Of a stretch of DNA of 64,000 bases, positions 28,113 to 36,567 are shown one piece after another. The notes under the pieces are model-generated. The model made no database searches. It was not told the origin of the DNA and saw only the letters and a list, made by a program, of their open reading frames with translations. Positions within the stretch are counted from its first letter, which is position 1. The number at the start of each line of letters is the position of its first letter. Where the stretch lies: positions 45,489 to 109,488 of the forward strand of contig JAFWJN010000017.1 of assembly GCA_017514685.1 (NCBI GenBank). The letters are read 5' to 3'. Position numbers and translations under genes: made by a program. Origin of the DNA: Clostridia bacterium (GTDB taxonomy: Bacteria > Bacillota > Clostridia > Christensenellales > CAG-138).

Positions 28113-29305
28113 GATTTTTCAATCATCTCCTTGACGGCAAGATAAGTTCGCTCAGAATTCTTTGTGTCGCAAATCGTAAAGAAATTCTTTACACGAGTTT
28201 TATAGGTGTCATCCATTTGACAACCGTTTTGCAGAATCTGTTCGAGATGGGAACATACTTCGGGAACTGTGTTGCCAATCGGGCCGAATCCATCATCATG
28301 ATAGTCAAAGTAGCCTGTCGGCAGATGTCCTTTCCGGAACGTGTCGATATCGAACTGATAATAGACCACCGGTTTTTGCATATAAGCAAAATCCATATAT
28401 ACGCTGGAAAAATCGGTTATCAGTACAGAAGCCTGTTTCAACAACTCCGGAATGGACAATTCATCCCATTTGCATACTGATATATGATCCGAGTCGGTTG
28501 AAAAACCGGTTTCGAAGCGGGACATATTCCGATGAGTACAGTATACAGCATGCATATCGTATTTGCAAAGGATAGAATCCAGTTCTTTGCTGTTCAGAAG
28601 AGCATTCCATGAACGGTAATAATCACTTTGCTGGAATTCTTCTACACTTTTGCATTCCCTCTGGAGCCACATGCGCCAGGTAGGGAGAATCAGAACAAGC
28701 TTGGGATCGGGAACAGCATCATGCAAATCGTCGAATCGGCAAAGCCCGAGATATTGCACAATTCCGTCAGGATAACCGAAGGTGTCTCTGACAAAAGTAT
28801 ATTCAGGCAAAGCAGAGCAGGAAAAAAGGCTGAACTTCGCTTTATCATAATGCAGGAACGGTAAATCATCCTTGATTACTCCATGCTGAAGGAAAACACG
28901 TCTGTTTTTCAGCCATCCCAGAACCACTTCAAACAGATAACAGACAGCAGCATTCGGTTTCCCGCCTTTCTGGCTGCTGATATTTACCTCTGCAGCAAGG
29001 TAATAGATCCAATGACGGAAACTTCCGTATGAAACCGTTGGCCCAACAGCAGATACCATATCCCGGACAGGGGAGCGGTCTGAAATCGCGTAAACAGCAT
29101 CCACCTGCGGTTGGCTTTTTCGGAGATACTTAAAAAGAGCATACGCATTATCCTGAGCTTCCATACTGTACTCGCACAAGAGCCACAGATGCGGCCGGCG
29201 CCGTCTGTAAAACATAGCCGGCAATAATGCAAAAAGAAACAGAAAGAAATGCCCGATATCACCGAGTTTGATACGCTTCAATTTTGATAGTAAAGATTCA
29301 TTCAT
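28109..29305 (-). CDS. CDP-glycerol:polyglycerophosphate transferase-like protein (TagB/TagF family)
   Basis: The protein has 398 residues from ATG 29305, which overlaps the TGA of the GT2 gene (29302-29304); the longer frame that reads back inside that gene is not the protein. A hydrophobic N-terminal helix (IGHFFLFLFALLPAMFY) is followed by LLCEYSMEAQDNAYALFKYL, RVFLQHGVIKDDLPFLH, LVLILPTWRMWLQ, VYCTHRNMSRF and VLITDFSSVYMDFAYMQKPV. It is expected to add glycerol-phosphate or another alditol phosphate to the lipid-linked chain. It is the fourth gene of the six-gene minus operon. Confidence 0.87.
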   Translation of the reverse strand: MNESLLSKLKRIKLGDIGHFFLFLFALLPAMFYRRRRPHLWLLCEYSMEAQDNAYALFKYLRKSQPQVDAVYAISDRSPVRDMVSAVGPTVSYGSFRHWIYYLAAEVNISSQKGGKPNAAVCYLFEVVLGWLKNRRVFLQHGVIKDDLPFLHYDKAKFSLFSCSALPEYTFVRDTFGYPDGIVQYLGLCRFDDLHDAVPDPKLVLILPTWRMWLQRECKSVEEFQQSDYYRSWNALLNSKELDSILCKYDMHAVYCTHRNMSRFETGFSTDSDHISVCKWDELSIPELLKQASVLITDFSSVYMDFAYMQKPVVYYQFDIDTFRKGHLPTGYFDYHDDGFGPIGNTVPEVCSHLEQILQNGCQMDDTYKTRVKNFFTICDTKNSERTYLAVKEMIEKS

Positions 29306-30054
29306 AACCAGTACCTGAGAACACCGTGAATTCCGTAATTGATAAAACACCAAGCGGCATGCAGGGGGTTCAAGCCGATATGCTGATATGTCCGCCACAT
29401 CATAGCGGCAGACTTCAGCTTGTTGCCGGACTTGGAAGATTCTGTAATGCGGTACAGAATGAGCGGTTCCTCTATCCCATATGCCGTCAGTCCTTCCCGA
29501 AGAATGGACAGCCAGCAAATGTAATCTTCATGCAGATCGCTCCGCTCCATGGGATGACGGAGAAAGAATTCTTTCCGCATCACAACCGTACTGCAGATAA
29601 TATCGGTGCTGTAAAGCAAAGAACGGTATGTTACGACACGCGGCACGGAGAATTCACGCCCGGTTTTTTGAGAATGTTCATTGATACAGGCAGCTCCTGT
29701 ATAGAGAAACTGAGCACCCGTTTCTTCAGCGAGAGATAACTGCCTTTCCAGCTTTTCAGGAAGCCAGATGTCATCACTGTCCAAAAAGGCGATCCAGTCT
29801 CCGCTTGCGGCTTCGGCAGCATGGTTTCTGGCGGAAGCGACCCCTTCGTTTTTCTCCAGCGTAATCACCCGAATACGGGAATCTTTCGCTGCCAGACGTG
29901 CCAATACAGCGGGAGTATTATCAGGAGAACCGTCATCTACGATGATCAACTCCCAGTTGCCGTATGTCTGCGTCTGTATGGAACGGACACTTTCCTCTAC
30001 CGTTTTTTCACAACGGTAGGCAGGCATGATAATGCTGATCAAAGAGTCTATCAT
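29302..30054 (-). CDS. Family 2 glycosyltransferase
   Basis: This 250-residue GT-A protein has ISIIMPAYRCEKTVEESVRS, IIVDDGSPDNTPAVL, the acidic motif IAFLDSDDIWLPEKLE and NHAAEAASGDW. It probably adds an early sugar to the undecaprenyl-linked primer made by the sugar transferase. Donor sugar unknown. It overlaps the epimerase gene by 4 bp upstream and the TagB/F-like gene by 4 bp downstream. Confidence 0.88.
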   Translation of the reverse strand: MIDSLISIIMPAYRCEKTVEESVRSIQTQTYGNWELIIVDDGSPDNTPAVLARLAAKDSRIRVITLEKNEGVASARNHAAEAASGDWIAFLDSDDIWLPEKLERQLSLAEETGAQFLYTGAACINEHSQKTGREFSVPRVVTYRSLLYSTDIICSTVVMRKEFFLRHPMERSDLHEDYICWLSILREGLTAYGIEEPLILYRITESSKSGNKLKSAAMMWRTYQHIGLNPLHAAWCFINYGIHGVLRYWL

Positions 30055-30875
30055 TTGCTTTCTCCTTGGAAAACTGCAGATAAAGGAAGCTCGGACAGAT
30101 TCTCATATACGAGATCACCGAATGCTTTTTTGCCTGCTGTCGTGTGTTTGCTCAGAAACCGGATAAAAGGATTAAACAGGGAAGTCCTCCACAGCTTCTT
30201 TCCTTTTTTAGAAGCAATCTGTTCAATCAGGGAAGCTGTACTGACAGGCGTAGGATCCTGTGGAAAAAATACGCCGGAGCGTGGATTCTCAACACATCCG
30301 AGAATAAAGGAGCACAGGCAGTCCACGGATACAAGGCTGCGTCTGTTTTGAAGTGTCGGACAAAAGAACAGATAATCGGTCAATTTCTCCAGAAGATGAT
30401 AGTTTCCTTTTGCACCGGGTCCGTATACCATGGGAGGGCGAAGGATGGCAACGTGAAACCGATCGTCGGCCAGAGGAGCAATCAGGCGTTCCGCTTCCAG
30501 TTTTGAACGTCCGTATGCAGTGACAGGATTCGGCAAAGTATCTTCGGAGACAGCCCCGGTAATCTTTCCATAGACACTCATCGTGCTGAACTGAATAAAG
30601 AGACAAGCACCATCTTCTTTTGCTTTTTTTGCAAGACCGATAGCCAGATCCCGGTTTACGGAATCATACAGGCTGATCAGATCGGGGGTTTCTTTTTTAT
30701 GGACGATAGCGGCAACATTGATGACCGCATCAACATTATGGAAATCAAATGAGTCCGGTGCAATGCCGATTGTCGGCAATACCCGAACAGAATAATGGCC
30801 CGGTTCGCGGGATAAGTACTCCTGCAAAGCAGAGCCGATATAGCTTCCTTCACCTGTAATAACAATTGATCTCAT
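30051..30875 (-). CDS. NAD-dependent epimerase/reductase (SDR) of polysaccharide locus
   Basis: The 274-residue protein has the Rossmann motif IVITGEGSYIGSALQEYL, VDAVINVAAIVHKK, FIQFSTMSVYGK, the catalytic YGRSKLEAERL and LRPPMVYGPGAKGNYHLL. This pattern is typical of the nucleotide-sugar epimerases or 4-keto reductases that pair with short initiating sugar transferases. It probably supplies the UDP-sugar used by the neighbouring transferase; the exact reaction is not determinable. It is shorter than GalE (about 330-340 residues). Confidence 0.83.
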   Translation of the reverse strand: MRSIVITGEGSYIGSALQEYLSREPGHYSVRVLPTIGIAPDSFDFHNVDAVINVAAIVHKKETPDLISLYDSVNRDLAIGLAKKAKEDGACLFIQFSTMSVYGKITGAVSEDTLPNPVTAYGRSKLEAERLIAPLADDRFHVAILRPPMVYGPGAKGNYHLLEKLTDYLFFCPTLQNRRSLVSVDCLCSFILGCVENPRSGVFFPQDPTPVSTASLIEQIASKKGKKLWRTSLFNPFIRFLSKHTTAGKKAFGDLVYENLSELPLSAVFQGESK

Positions 30876-31483
30876 TTTTGATCAGAGGAAGAAGACTCAC
30901 CGCCGCCCTCTTCATATCCTTCCTTTTTCAACACGACAGCGACTGTCCGGAACAGACACTTCAGATCCATGGAAAAAGAAATCTTTGAAGCATATTCTCC
31001 GTCAAGACGAGCTTTTTCCTCGACAGAAATAGTGTCGCGCCCATTGATCTGCGCCCATCCTGTGAGACCCGGAACAACATCATTTGCGCCGCATGCTTCT
31101 CTCAGTTCCACCAGATCATACTGATTCCACAGTGCGGGTCTGGGTCCGATGATGGACATTTCACCGCGGAGGATGTTGATGAGCTGAGGAAGTTCATCCA
31201 GACTGGTTTTCCGCAGAAAACGCCCTGCCCGGGTGATCCACTGGTCAGGGTTGTTCAGAAGATGAGTTGCCATATCGCGGGGGGTATCAGTCCTCATGGA
31301 ACGGAATTTCAGAATTTCAAACGTTGTACGATGAATACCGATTCGCTTCTGACGGAAAAAAACAGGCCCTTTTGAATCCAGCTTGATCCAGACAGACAGA
31401 ATCAGAAACAAAGGGGATGCAATAATCAAAGCCAGAAGAGAAAGAAGAATATCTAGAAATCGTTTCACATATTTTTGATACAT
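30872..31483 (-). CDS. Initiating phosphoglycosyl transferase (bacterial sugar transferase, PglC-like)
   Basis: The 203-residue protein is a short monotopic enzyme: KRFLDILLSLLALIIASPL (membrane helix with the family's KR-D start), GPVFFRQKRIG, FEILKFRSMR, the catalytic Asp-Glu dyad in TSLDELPQLINIL, MSIIGPRPAL and VPGLTGWAQINGRD. It moves a sugar-1-phosphate from a UDP-sugar to undecaprenyl phosphate and starts the repeat unit. The C-terminus is an unusual acidic/Gly/Ser-rich tail (GGGESSSSDQK). It is the first gene of the minus operon. Confidence 0.92.
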   Translation of the reverse strand: MYQKYVKRFLDILLSLLALIIASPLFLILSVWIKLDSKGPVFFRQKRIGIHRTTFEILKFRSMRTDTPRDMATHLLNNPDQWITRAGRFLRKTSLDELPQLINILRGEMSIIGPRPALWNQYDLVELREACGANDVVPGLTGWAQINGRDTISVEEKARLDGEYASKISFSMDLKCLFRTVAVVLKKEGYEEGGGESSSSDQK

Positions 31484-31653
31484 GAGAGCTCCGTCCTGAT
31501 GATGTCATGATGAAATAAGAAATGTTAGACTTATTAAAAAATCATATCATCAAACAAAGGAAAAAGCAACACGAAACCCGAGAATTGGCGAAAGCATTCG
31601 AATCCTGTGAATAGGGATTCGTTTGATCAAATTGTAAATCTTTGCTTCAATTG

Positions 31654-31682
31654 TTGCATGAGGAGTATTATCCCTGTATAAT
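31654..31682 (+). promoter_or_regulatory. Promoter of the secreted phosphodiester glycosidase gene
   Basis: TTGCAT (31654-31659), a 17-nt spacer and a perfect TATAAT (31677-31682) lie 55 nt upstream of the ATG at 31738, with a GGAGGA ribosome site at 31725-31730. The opposite-strand promoter for the six-gene operon must also lie in this 254-bp gap but no clear pair was found. Confidence 0.75.
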
Positions 31683-31737
31683 AGATAAGAAATATCGGTA
31701 GAGTGATAAATGTTACTCTCACATGGAGGATAATAAA

Positions 31738-32886
31738 ATGTGTTGGAAAAAGGCTCTTTGCCTGATTTTAGGTGGGTTCTTTATTTTCAGCAATATCGTA
31801 TGTCAGCAGCCGGCTGCAACCGTGGTCCCGACAGAAGAAACAGTTGCTCCGACGAGTGAGCCGACAGCAACAATTGCAGTTGAGACAAAAGTGACTGAAG
31901 TGGAGGAAACCGAAGAGGTTAAGACTCCGATTCCTACTCCCGAACCTACGGAAGTACCTACTCCGGAACCCACTCCGGAACCGACTGATACGCCTGCTCC
32001 GACGAGAGCACCGATGGAAGGGGATATTACAGACCGTTTCCCGGATTATGACACCGGCGTGGATGCGGACTACAGCTACCAGTCTGATGAGCTTCGTATT
32101 GCTATTAAGAAATATGTAAATCCGCACGATCCCGATATTCATGAAACGTATTATATTGCGGATATTTGGATTAGAAATATCAATTATTTCCGGACAGGTT
32201 TCGGCAGAGGAGAATTTAACACCGGAAGAGAAGACGGAGAAGAATTTGCAGTTCGCGAACATGCGATTCTGGCGACGAACGGAACCATGAACACTGGATT
32301 GGTGTTCCATAACGGCAAGCAGTTCAAAAATGTGAATAATTCCGCGAACATGAAGAAAAATCGTTATGGCGTGTTCATCCTCTATAAAGATGGTACCATG
32401 AAAACCTTCGACACCCGTACGGAAAAGCTGAACTTCAAAAAAGAGGTTGAAGCAGGTGCGGTTCATGCATGGCAGTTCGGACCTATTCTGATCCGGAACG
32501 GAGAGATCCCCGAACAGTTTTCCGCAAAAGGGACCCGTCATCCCCGAATTATGGTTGGTTACTACGAACCCGGACATTATGTCGTTGTAGCAGTCGATGG
32601 CCGGAACAAGAAGAAGGCAATCGGGATGAACGACTATGAGATGGCACAGCTGATGAAAGAACTGGGATGTCAGGAAGCCATGAACTTCGACGGCGGTACA
32701 AGTGCCATGATGGTCTTCATGGGAACCTGCATCAGCAATCCGTCCGGTGCGGATACGGATGGAGACGGAAAGGCCGGACGCGCTATTTCGGATATGCTTC
32801 TGTTTGCGGAATATGATGCGGAAGGGAATGCGCCTTCTCTGCAGGAAGTAGACATGAACAGAATCCGGAACAGCAGTTCAAAATAA
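31738..32886 (+). CDS. Secreted phosphodiester glycosidase (NAGPA-like) with Pro/Thr linker
   Basis: The protein has 382 residues from ATG 31738 (GGAGGA 7 nt upstream; an in-frame ATG at 31723 overlaps that site). There is a signal peptide at residues 1-22 (KKALCLILGGFFIF); a Cys follows but NIVC is a poor lipobox. A linker rich in PTPEPT units spans about residues 30-95. The C-terminal domain has AILATNGTMNTG, HAWQFGPILIRNGE, RHPRIMVGYYEPGHYVVVAV and MNFDGGTSAMMVF, the signature of phosphodiester glycosidases (NAGPA/DUF2233). The family removes sugar-1-phosphate caps from phosphodiesters, so a wall-polymer substrate is plausible. It sits between the export operon and the LCP gene. Confidence 0.82.
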   Translation: MCWKKALCLILGGFFIFSNIVCQQPAATVVPTEETVAPTSEPTATIAVETKVTEVEETEEVKTPIPTPEPTEVPTPEPTPEPTDTPAPTRAPMEGDITDRFPDYDTGVDADYSYQSDELRIAIKKYVNPHDPDIHETYYIADIWIRNINYFRTGFGRGEFNTGREDGEEFAVREHAILATNGTMNTGLVFHNGKQFKNVNNSANMKKNRYGVFILYKDGTMKTFDTRTEKLNFKKEVEAGAVHAWQFGPILIRNGEIPEQFSAKGTRHPRIMVGYYEPGHYVVVAVDGRNKKKAIGMNDYEMAQLMKELGCQEAMNFDGGTSAMMVFMGTCISNPSGADTDGDGKAGRAISDMLLFAEYDAEGNAPSLQEVDMNRIRNSSSK

Positions 32887-32901
32887 CTGTAAACGAGGTA
32901 G

Positions 32902-32940
32902 CCGGTACCTGAAACTGTTTTACAGGTGCCGGTATTTTTT
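32902..32940 (+). terminator. Terminator after the phosphodiester glycosidase gene
   Basis: Arms CCGGTACCTG and CAGGTGCCGG (32902-32911 and 32923-32932, one G-U pair) are followed by TATTTTTT. A 50-bp gap with GGAGG then leads to the LCP gene. Confidence 0.85.
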
Positions 32941-32990
32941 CACTTTTCATTTTTTTTAGGGAGCGGAAGGCGCTCCAACGGAGGACTATT

Positions 32991-34034
32991 TTGGAACAAC
33001 AGAAAAAAAAGAAACCGATTTGGCTGATCATTCTGCTGTCTGTAGTGGGGCTGCTGGTGGTAATTGCATTAGCAGTGGTTTTCTTTATCACAGGAATTTT
33101 CAGCAATATGCACAGGGATAAGGTAGATATCGTTTCCGGACCGAACGGAGATATTTCTGGCATCGCGCTCCCGACAGCGGATCCGTTCGCTGAAGCGCTG
33201 GAAACAGGAGTCGACTACTATGAAACCGGTGAGATCCAGAAGGTTCCGATCTATGAGCAGTCAAAAATCGACCGGTTTATCACGAGCGTACTTGTTGTGG
33301 TCAAGAACGGTTCCACACAGGATGATACGCATCAGACGGATATGATCTTTATCGTATCCTGGAATTCACTGCAGCAGAAGTTTACGGCGGTGGCGATCCC
33401 GAGAGATATTCTGGTTCCGCTGGAGGGCTACGGTTGGAAGCGCATCAATGCGGCTTACTCTTATGGTGACCGCGGCATGCTGATCAATACCGTCAACGCG
33501 TGCTTCGGTACGGATATTCAGGACTATGTTCTGATCGGAACAGATGAGCTTGCTCAGCTGGCAGATGGCATCAAAGGGATTCCAGTGGATCTGACGGAAG
33601 CGGAAGCTGCTTACCTCAATGAACAGCTTGGCTGCTCGCTGAAAGCCGGCTCACAGAGGATCACCGGTGAACAGGCAATTCAGTATCTGCTGGACCGTAC
33701 ATCGGATAATAAAGGAGCAATCGGACGTGCAAAATGTCAGCTGAAAGTTATCAAAGATACATTCAACTACATGACCGATACCTTTGACAAGGATTTCTTA
33801 TATCCTTTCATGCGAATGATTTCCAAAGGCATTCTGACAAATATGGATTTTGAATCTCTGTCAGGCATTGGATACGAAATGTGCATGAGCGATGATCTTT
33901 CGTTTGTAACGATTTGTATGCCGTTTGAAGACAGCTATACAGAGATGACCTATGACGGAGGATATGCTTTGCTTCCGGAATTTGAGAAGAACAAGATCCT
34001 GCTTCAGCAGGCACTGTACGGAAAAGAGGAATAA
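32991..34034 (+). CDS. LytR-CpsA-Psr (LCP) family wall-polymer ligase
   Basis: The 347-residue protein starts with TTG at 32991, supported by GGAGG 6 nt upstream and the immediate KKKKP-plus-membrane-helix start (residues 8-30). The extracellular LCP domain has TDMIFIVSWNS, AVAIPRDILVPL, RINAAYSYGDRG, DYVLIGTDELAQLADGIKGI and ITGEQAIQYLLDR. The arginines in IPRD and in the YLLDRTSD region match the pyrophosphate-binding residues of the family. LCP proteins transfer undecaprenyl-pyrophosphate-linked polymers to peptidoglycan, which would be the last step for the polymer made here. Confidence 0.92.
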   Translation: MEQQKKKKPIWLIILLSVVGLLVVIALAVVFFITGIFSNMHRDKVDIVSGPNGDISGIALPTADPFAEALETGVDYYETGEIQKVPIYEQSKIDRFITSVLVVVKNGSTQDDTHQTDMIFIVSWNSLQQKFTAVAIPRDILVPLEGYGWKRINAAYSYGDRGMLINTVNACFGTDIQDYVLIGTDELAQLADGIKGIPVDLTEAEAAYLNEQLGCSLKAGSQRITGEQAIQYLLDRTSDNKGAIGRAKCQLKVIKDTFNYMTDTFDKDFLYPFMRMISKGILTNMDFESLSGIGYEMCMSDDLSFVTICMPFEDSYTEMTYDGGYALLPEFEKNKILLQQALYGKEE

Positions 34035-34070
34035 TCTTTCTTCTTTTCATCATTCATAATCGATATGATA

Positions 34071-34091
34071 AAGCCGGTTAACAACCGGCTT
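34071..34091 (+). terminator. Terminator hairpin after the LCP gene
   Basis: AAGCCGGTT and AACCGGCTT (34071-34079 and 34083-34091) form a perfect 9-bp stem with a 3-nt loop. The downstream ATTTGATT is only a modest T run. Confidence 0.65.
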
Positions 34092-34172
34092 ATTTGATTG
34101 TAATCAGCCGGTCGTTATCCGCTGCTGCAGATATGCCTGGTCCGGATAACAGAGGGAAACGGGGAATCAAAT
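34092..34172. repeat. Nested inverted repeats between convergent LCP and uraA genes
   Basis: Outer arms ATTTGATT/AATCAAAT (34092-34099 and 34165-34172) enclose inner arms GTTATCCG/CGGATAAC (34114-34121 and 34143-34150), all perfect. This could fold as one extended RNA hairpin of about 80 nt on either strand. No coding frame is supported here. No known RNA family was recognised. Confidence 0.45.
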
Positions 34173-34226
34173 CAATCTGCAATACGCATTTGCAAAATGT
34201 GTTGTAAAACAGGAAGATCCCAAATC

Positions 34227-34256
34227 AAAAGCGCCTTGAGCTGACACTCAAGACGC
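34227..34256 (-). terminator. Terminator after uraA
   Basis: In the minus-strand RNA GCGUCUUGAG pairs with CUCAAGGCGC (34231-34240 and 34247-34256) with one U-G pair, followed by UUUU. In the plus-strand RNA the same position is a C-A mismatch, so the minus-strand use fits better. Confidence 0.7.
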
Positions 34257-34292
34257 TTTTTGTCCGATTCGATTGAATTGAGGGAAATACTC

Positions 34293-35615
34293 TTATTTTG
34301 CTTCTTCCTTGTTCTTCATGCCGCCGAGCATCAGGTTCGTCAGGATGCCGAGGATCAGAGCGCATGCAACGGAAGTCAGGGTAACTTTGCCGAAGCTGAC
34401 GGACAGACCGCCGACGCCCGCGATCAGGATAACGGAGACGACGAAGAGGTTGCGGTTGTTGTTGAGGTCAACCTTCTGGATCATCTTCAGACCGGAGACT
34501 GCGATGAAACCGTACAGAGCGATGCAGACGCCGCCCATGACGCAGCCGGGAATCGTGGAGAGGAAGGTTGCGAACGGTCCGACGAAGCTGACCACGATCG
34601 CCATGATCGCAGCGGCCAGGATCGAAACGACGGAAGCGTTGCCAGAAATTGCGACGCAGCCGATGGACTCGCCGTAAGTGGTGTTCGGGCAGCCGGCGAA
34701 GAATGCGCCTGCGATGGAGCCTACGCCGTCACCGAGAAGAGTACGATGGAGACCGGGCTCCTTTGTGAGGTCGGTTCCGATGATGGAAGAAAGGTTCTTG
34801 TGGTCGGCGATGTGCTCAGCGAAGACAACGAATGCCACCGGGATGTAGGCAACAGCGATGGTTGCGATGTACCCGAGATCCAGTTCCTTGACACCTTTGA
34901 ATGCCTCGATAAATGCGAAGTGGGGAACCCACTCGATGCTTGCAAATTTGGTGAAGTCGATTACCTTGAAAGCATCGTTGCCGGTTACAAGACCGAGAAT
35001 GGTGAACAGGGTCGCTACAAGGTAACCTGCGAGGATTCCGATGATGAAGGGAATCATCTTCAGCATCTTCTTACCGAAGAAGGAGCAGAGCATCGTGACA
35101 GCCAAAGTGACGAGGCCGCAGATGATGCAGACATAAGTGGAAGCAGTGGAGGGGTTGCCGGTCAGATCGCCGACGGCATTGCCTGCCAGAGAAAGTCCGA
35201 TGATTGCGACGGTCGGTCCGATGACAACTGCCGGCATGAGCTTATCGATCCATTTGACACCGACTGCTTTGACGATGATTGCCAGAACCACATAGACGAG
35301 ACCCGCGAAGGCCGCGCCGATAATCAGGCCTGCATAACCTGCCTGCGTGGAAACGGCACCGGCGAACGCTGCAAACATGGAACCGAGGAAAGCGAAGGAG
35401 CTTCCAAGGAAGACCGGGCTGGAGAACTTGGTGAAGAGCAGGTAGACCAGCGTGCCGACGCCTGCACCGAACAGAGCCGCAGTCTGGCTCATGCCGTTGC
35501 CGACGATTGACGGAACAGCGATCGTTGCCGCCATGATAGCAAGCAGCTGCTGCAGTGCGAACAGGATGACTTGTCCGAATTTCGGCTTGTCCTTAATGTT
35601 ATAGACCAGATTCAT
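34293..35615 (-). CDS. uraA: Uracil permease (NCS2 family)
   Basis: The 440-residue protein has about 14 hydrophobic segments. It has QLLAIMAATIAVPSIVG near the N-terminus, SSPVFLGSSFAFLGSMFAAF, VVIGPTVAIIGLSLAGNA, the substrate-site helix AFVVFAEHIADHKNLSSIIG (its His-Glu motif AEHIADH is characteristic) and NTTYGESIGCVAISG. It takes up uracil by proton symport. It lies 57 bp downstream of pyrR and is therefore probably under the same pyrimidine-responsive attenuation. Confidence 0.93.
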   Translation of the reverse strand: MNLVYNIKDKPKFGQVILFALQQLLAIMAATIAVPSIVGNGMSQTAALFGAGVGTLVYLLFTKFSSPVFLGSSFAFLGSMFAAFAGAVSTQAGYAGLIIGAAFAGLVYVVLAIIVKAVGVKWIDKLMPAVVIGPTVAIIGLSLAGNAVGDLTGNPSTASTYVCIICGLVTLAVTMLCSFFGKKMLKMIPFIIGILAGYLVATLFTILGLVTGNDAFKVIDFTKFASIEWVPHFAFIEAFKGVKELDLGYIATIAVAYIPVAFVVFAEHIADHKNLSSIIGTDLTKEPGLHRTLLGDGVGSIAGAFFAGCPNTTYGESIGCVAISGNASVVSILAAAIMAIVVSFVGPFATFLSTIPGCVMGGVCIALYGFIAVSGLKMIQKVDLNNNRNLFVVSVILIAGVGGLSVSFGKVTLTSVACALILGILTNLMLGGMKNKEEAK

Positions 35616-35672
35616 AATGTACCTCCATCTGATTGATAGTCTTTTTTATTCAGGCCGCATTGCGGCCGTTTT

Positions 35673-36215
35673 TCAGTGATTGTGTTTCCGGCTTACGGTA
35701 ATCTCGTTGATGCCGTCGATCTCTTCGACACGGACGCTGACGAACTCTTCACGTGAGGTCGGAATATTTTTCCCAACATAGTTGGCGCTGATCGGCAGTT
35801 CCCGGTGTCCGCGGTCAACCAGTACGCAGAGCTGAATGGTGGCAGGTCTTCCGTGCTCAATCAGGGCATCCATTGCCGCGCGTGCGGTGCGCCCGGTGTA
35901 CAGAACGTCATCGATCAGGATGATATGCTTGGCAGTCACATCGAAAGGCAGTTCTGAACCGGTGACCTGAGGAGAATCGAACCGCTCTTCCAAATCATCG
36001 CGGTAGAGGGTGATATCGAGTTGCCCGAGGTATGCTTTGATATCGGAATACTGCTCGATATTTGCCTGGATCCTCTGAGCGAGAGGATAACCTCTTCTCT
36101 TGATGCCGACCAGATAAAGCTCATCGATGTGCTCGTTCTTTTCAATGATTTCATGCGAGAGACGCATCAGCATCCGCCGCATCGTCTGTTCATCGACCAG
36201 CTTGCGCTCTTCCAT
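35673..36215 (-). CDS. pyrR: Bifunctional PyrR: pyr mRNA-binding attenuator / uracil phosphoribosyltransferase
   Basis: The protein has 180 residues from ATG 36215 (GAGG at 36222-36226 upstream; an ATG at 36230 lies too close to the terminator T run). The PRPP motif is ILIDDVLYTGRTARAAMDAL; other family features are LVGIKRRGYPLAQRIQ and LVDRGHRELPISANYVGKNI. In Bacillus PyrR binds pyr leader RNA in a UMP-dependent way and promotes termination. The leader upstream holds a clear terminator and a competing pairing (36231-36309). Only uraA follows, so this is a salvage unit rather than a biosynthetic operon. Confidence 0.95.
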   Translation of the reverse strand: MEERKLVDEQTMRRMLMRLSHEIIEKNEHIDELYLVGIKRRGYPLAQRIQANIEQYSDIKAYLGQLDITLYRDDLEERFDSPQVTGSELPFDVTAKHIILIDDVLYTGRTARAAMDALIEHGRPATIQLCVLVDRGHRELPISANYVGKNIPTSREEFVSVRVEEIDGINEITVSRKHNH

Positions 36216-36230
36216 ACCGTTACCTCGCAT

Positions 36231-36309
36231 AAAAAAAGTCTTGCCGCGTTACGACAAGACAGTATCATTCCACTGGTGCTGTATGTTGCCTTGCCGATGT
36301 CCCGCATCG
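36231..36309 (-). promoter_or_regulatory. pyrR leader attenuator (terminator with competing antiterminator)
   Basis: The minus-strand terminator is GTCTTGTCG-TAACG-CGGCAAGAC (36238-36260) followed by seven T (36231-36237), ending at the pyrR ribosome site. Upstream, CGGCAAGGC (36288-36296) can pair over all nine bases (two G-U) with the terminator's first arm and would form an antiterminator. A small hairpin CGATG-CGGGA-CATCG (36295-36309) overlaps that segment and could act as anti-antiterminator. The usual Bacillus PyrR loop sequence was not recognised. RNA starts about 36329. Confidence 0.7.
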
Positions 36310-36335
36310 ATTTAAAGGTTACTTTTGTTGTCGGT

Positions 36336-36364
36336 ATCATAGCACACTGACAGAACCTTGTAAA
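36336..36364 (-). promoter_or_regulatory. Promoter of pyrR-uraA
   Basis: TTTACA (36359-36364), a 17-nt spacer and TATGAT (36336-36341) on the minus strand give a leader of about 115 nt before pyrR. Confidence 0.75.
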
Positions 36365-36522
36365 GTAAAAAATATGTTTACCCCTCAATTATTTTTTCGA
36401 GCTTTGATACAAGATGCTGTGGAAATCCGGATACTGACCTACAATAGAGAGGGAGAGACCGACATGGACGCAGTTCCCTTTGTTAGAAGGTGCCGGTCCG
36501 GTTTTGTCAGCCTGTCCATAAG
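36365..36522. other. Intergenic stretch between pyrR promoter and DUF1667 terminator
   Basis: Together with the pyrR leader this makes a gap of about 350 bp without a confident gene. A 28-codon plus-strand frame (ATG 36463, preceded by GGGAGA) ends in the terminator at 36547 and shows no recognisable features. I see nothing else that can be supported. Confidence 0.4.
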
Positions 36523-36547
36523 AAAAACCCGGAGAATCATCTCCGGG
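36523..36547 (-). terminator. Terminator after the DUF1667 frame
   Basis: CCCGGAGA-TGAT-TCTCCGGG (36528-36547, perfect 8-bp stem) is followed by five T on the minus strand. Confidence 0.85.
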
Positions 36548-36567
36548 TAAAGGAATGATCAGAAAGA

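Noticed and set aside
29306-29518. N-terminal extension of the 28109 transferase gene by 71 codons
   Set aside because: It lies inside the GT2 gene and lacks a ribosome site; the ATGA overlap at 29302-29305 gives the natural start.
34260-35510. Long plus-strand frame opposite uraA (416 codons, very acidic)
   Set aside because: It is an exact antisense shadow of the uraA transmembrane codons, has no ribosome site and is full of Asp/Glu/Gly/Arg as expected from reading hydrophobic codons backwards.
36463-36549. Small plus-strand frame of 28 codons
   Set aside because: It has a fair ribosome site but runs into the DUF1667 terminator and has no family resemblance; support is too thin for a gene call.
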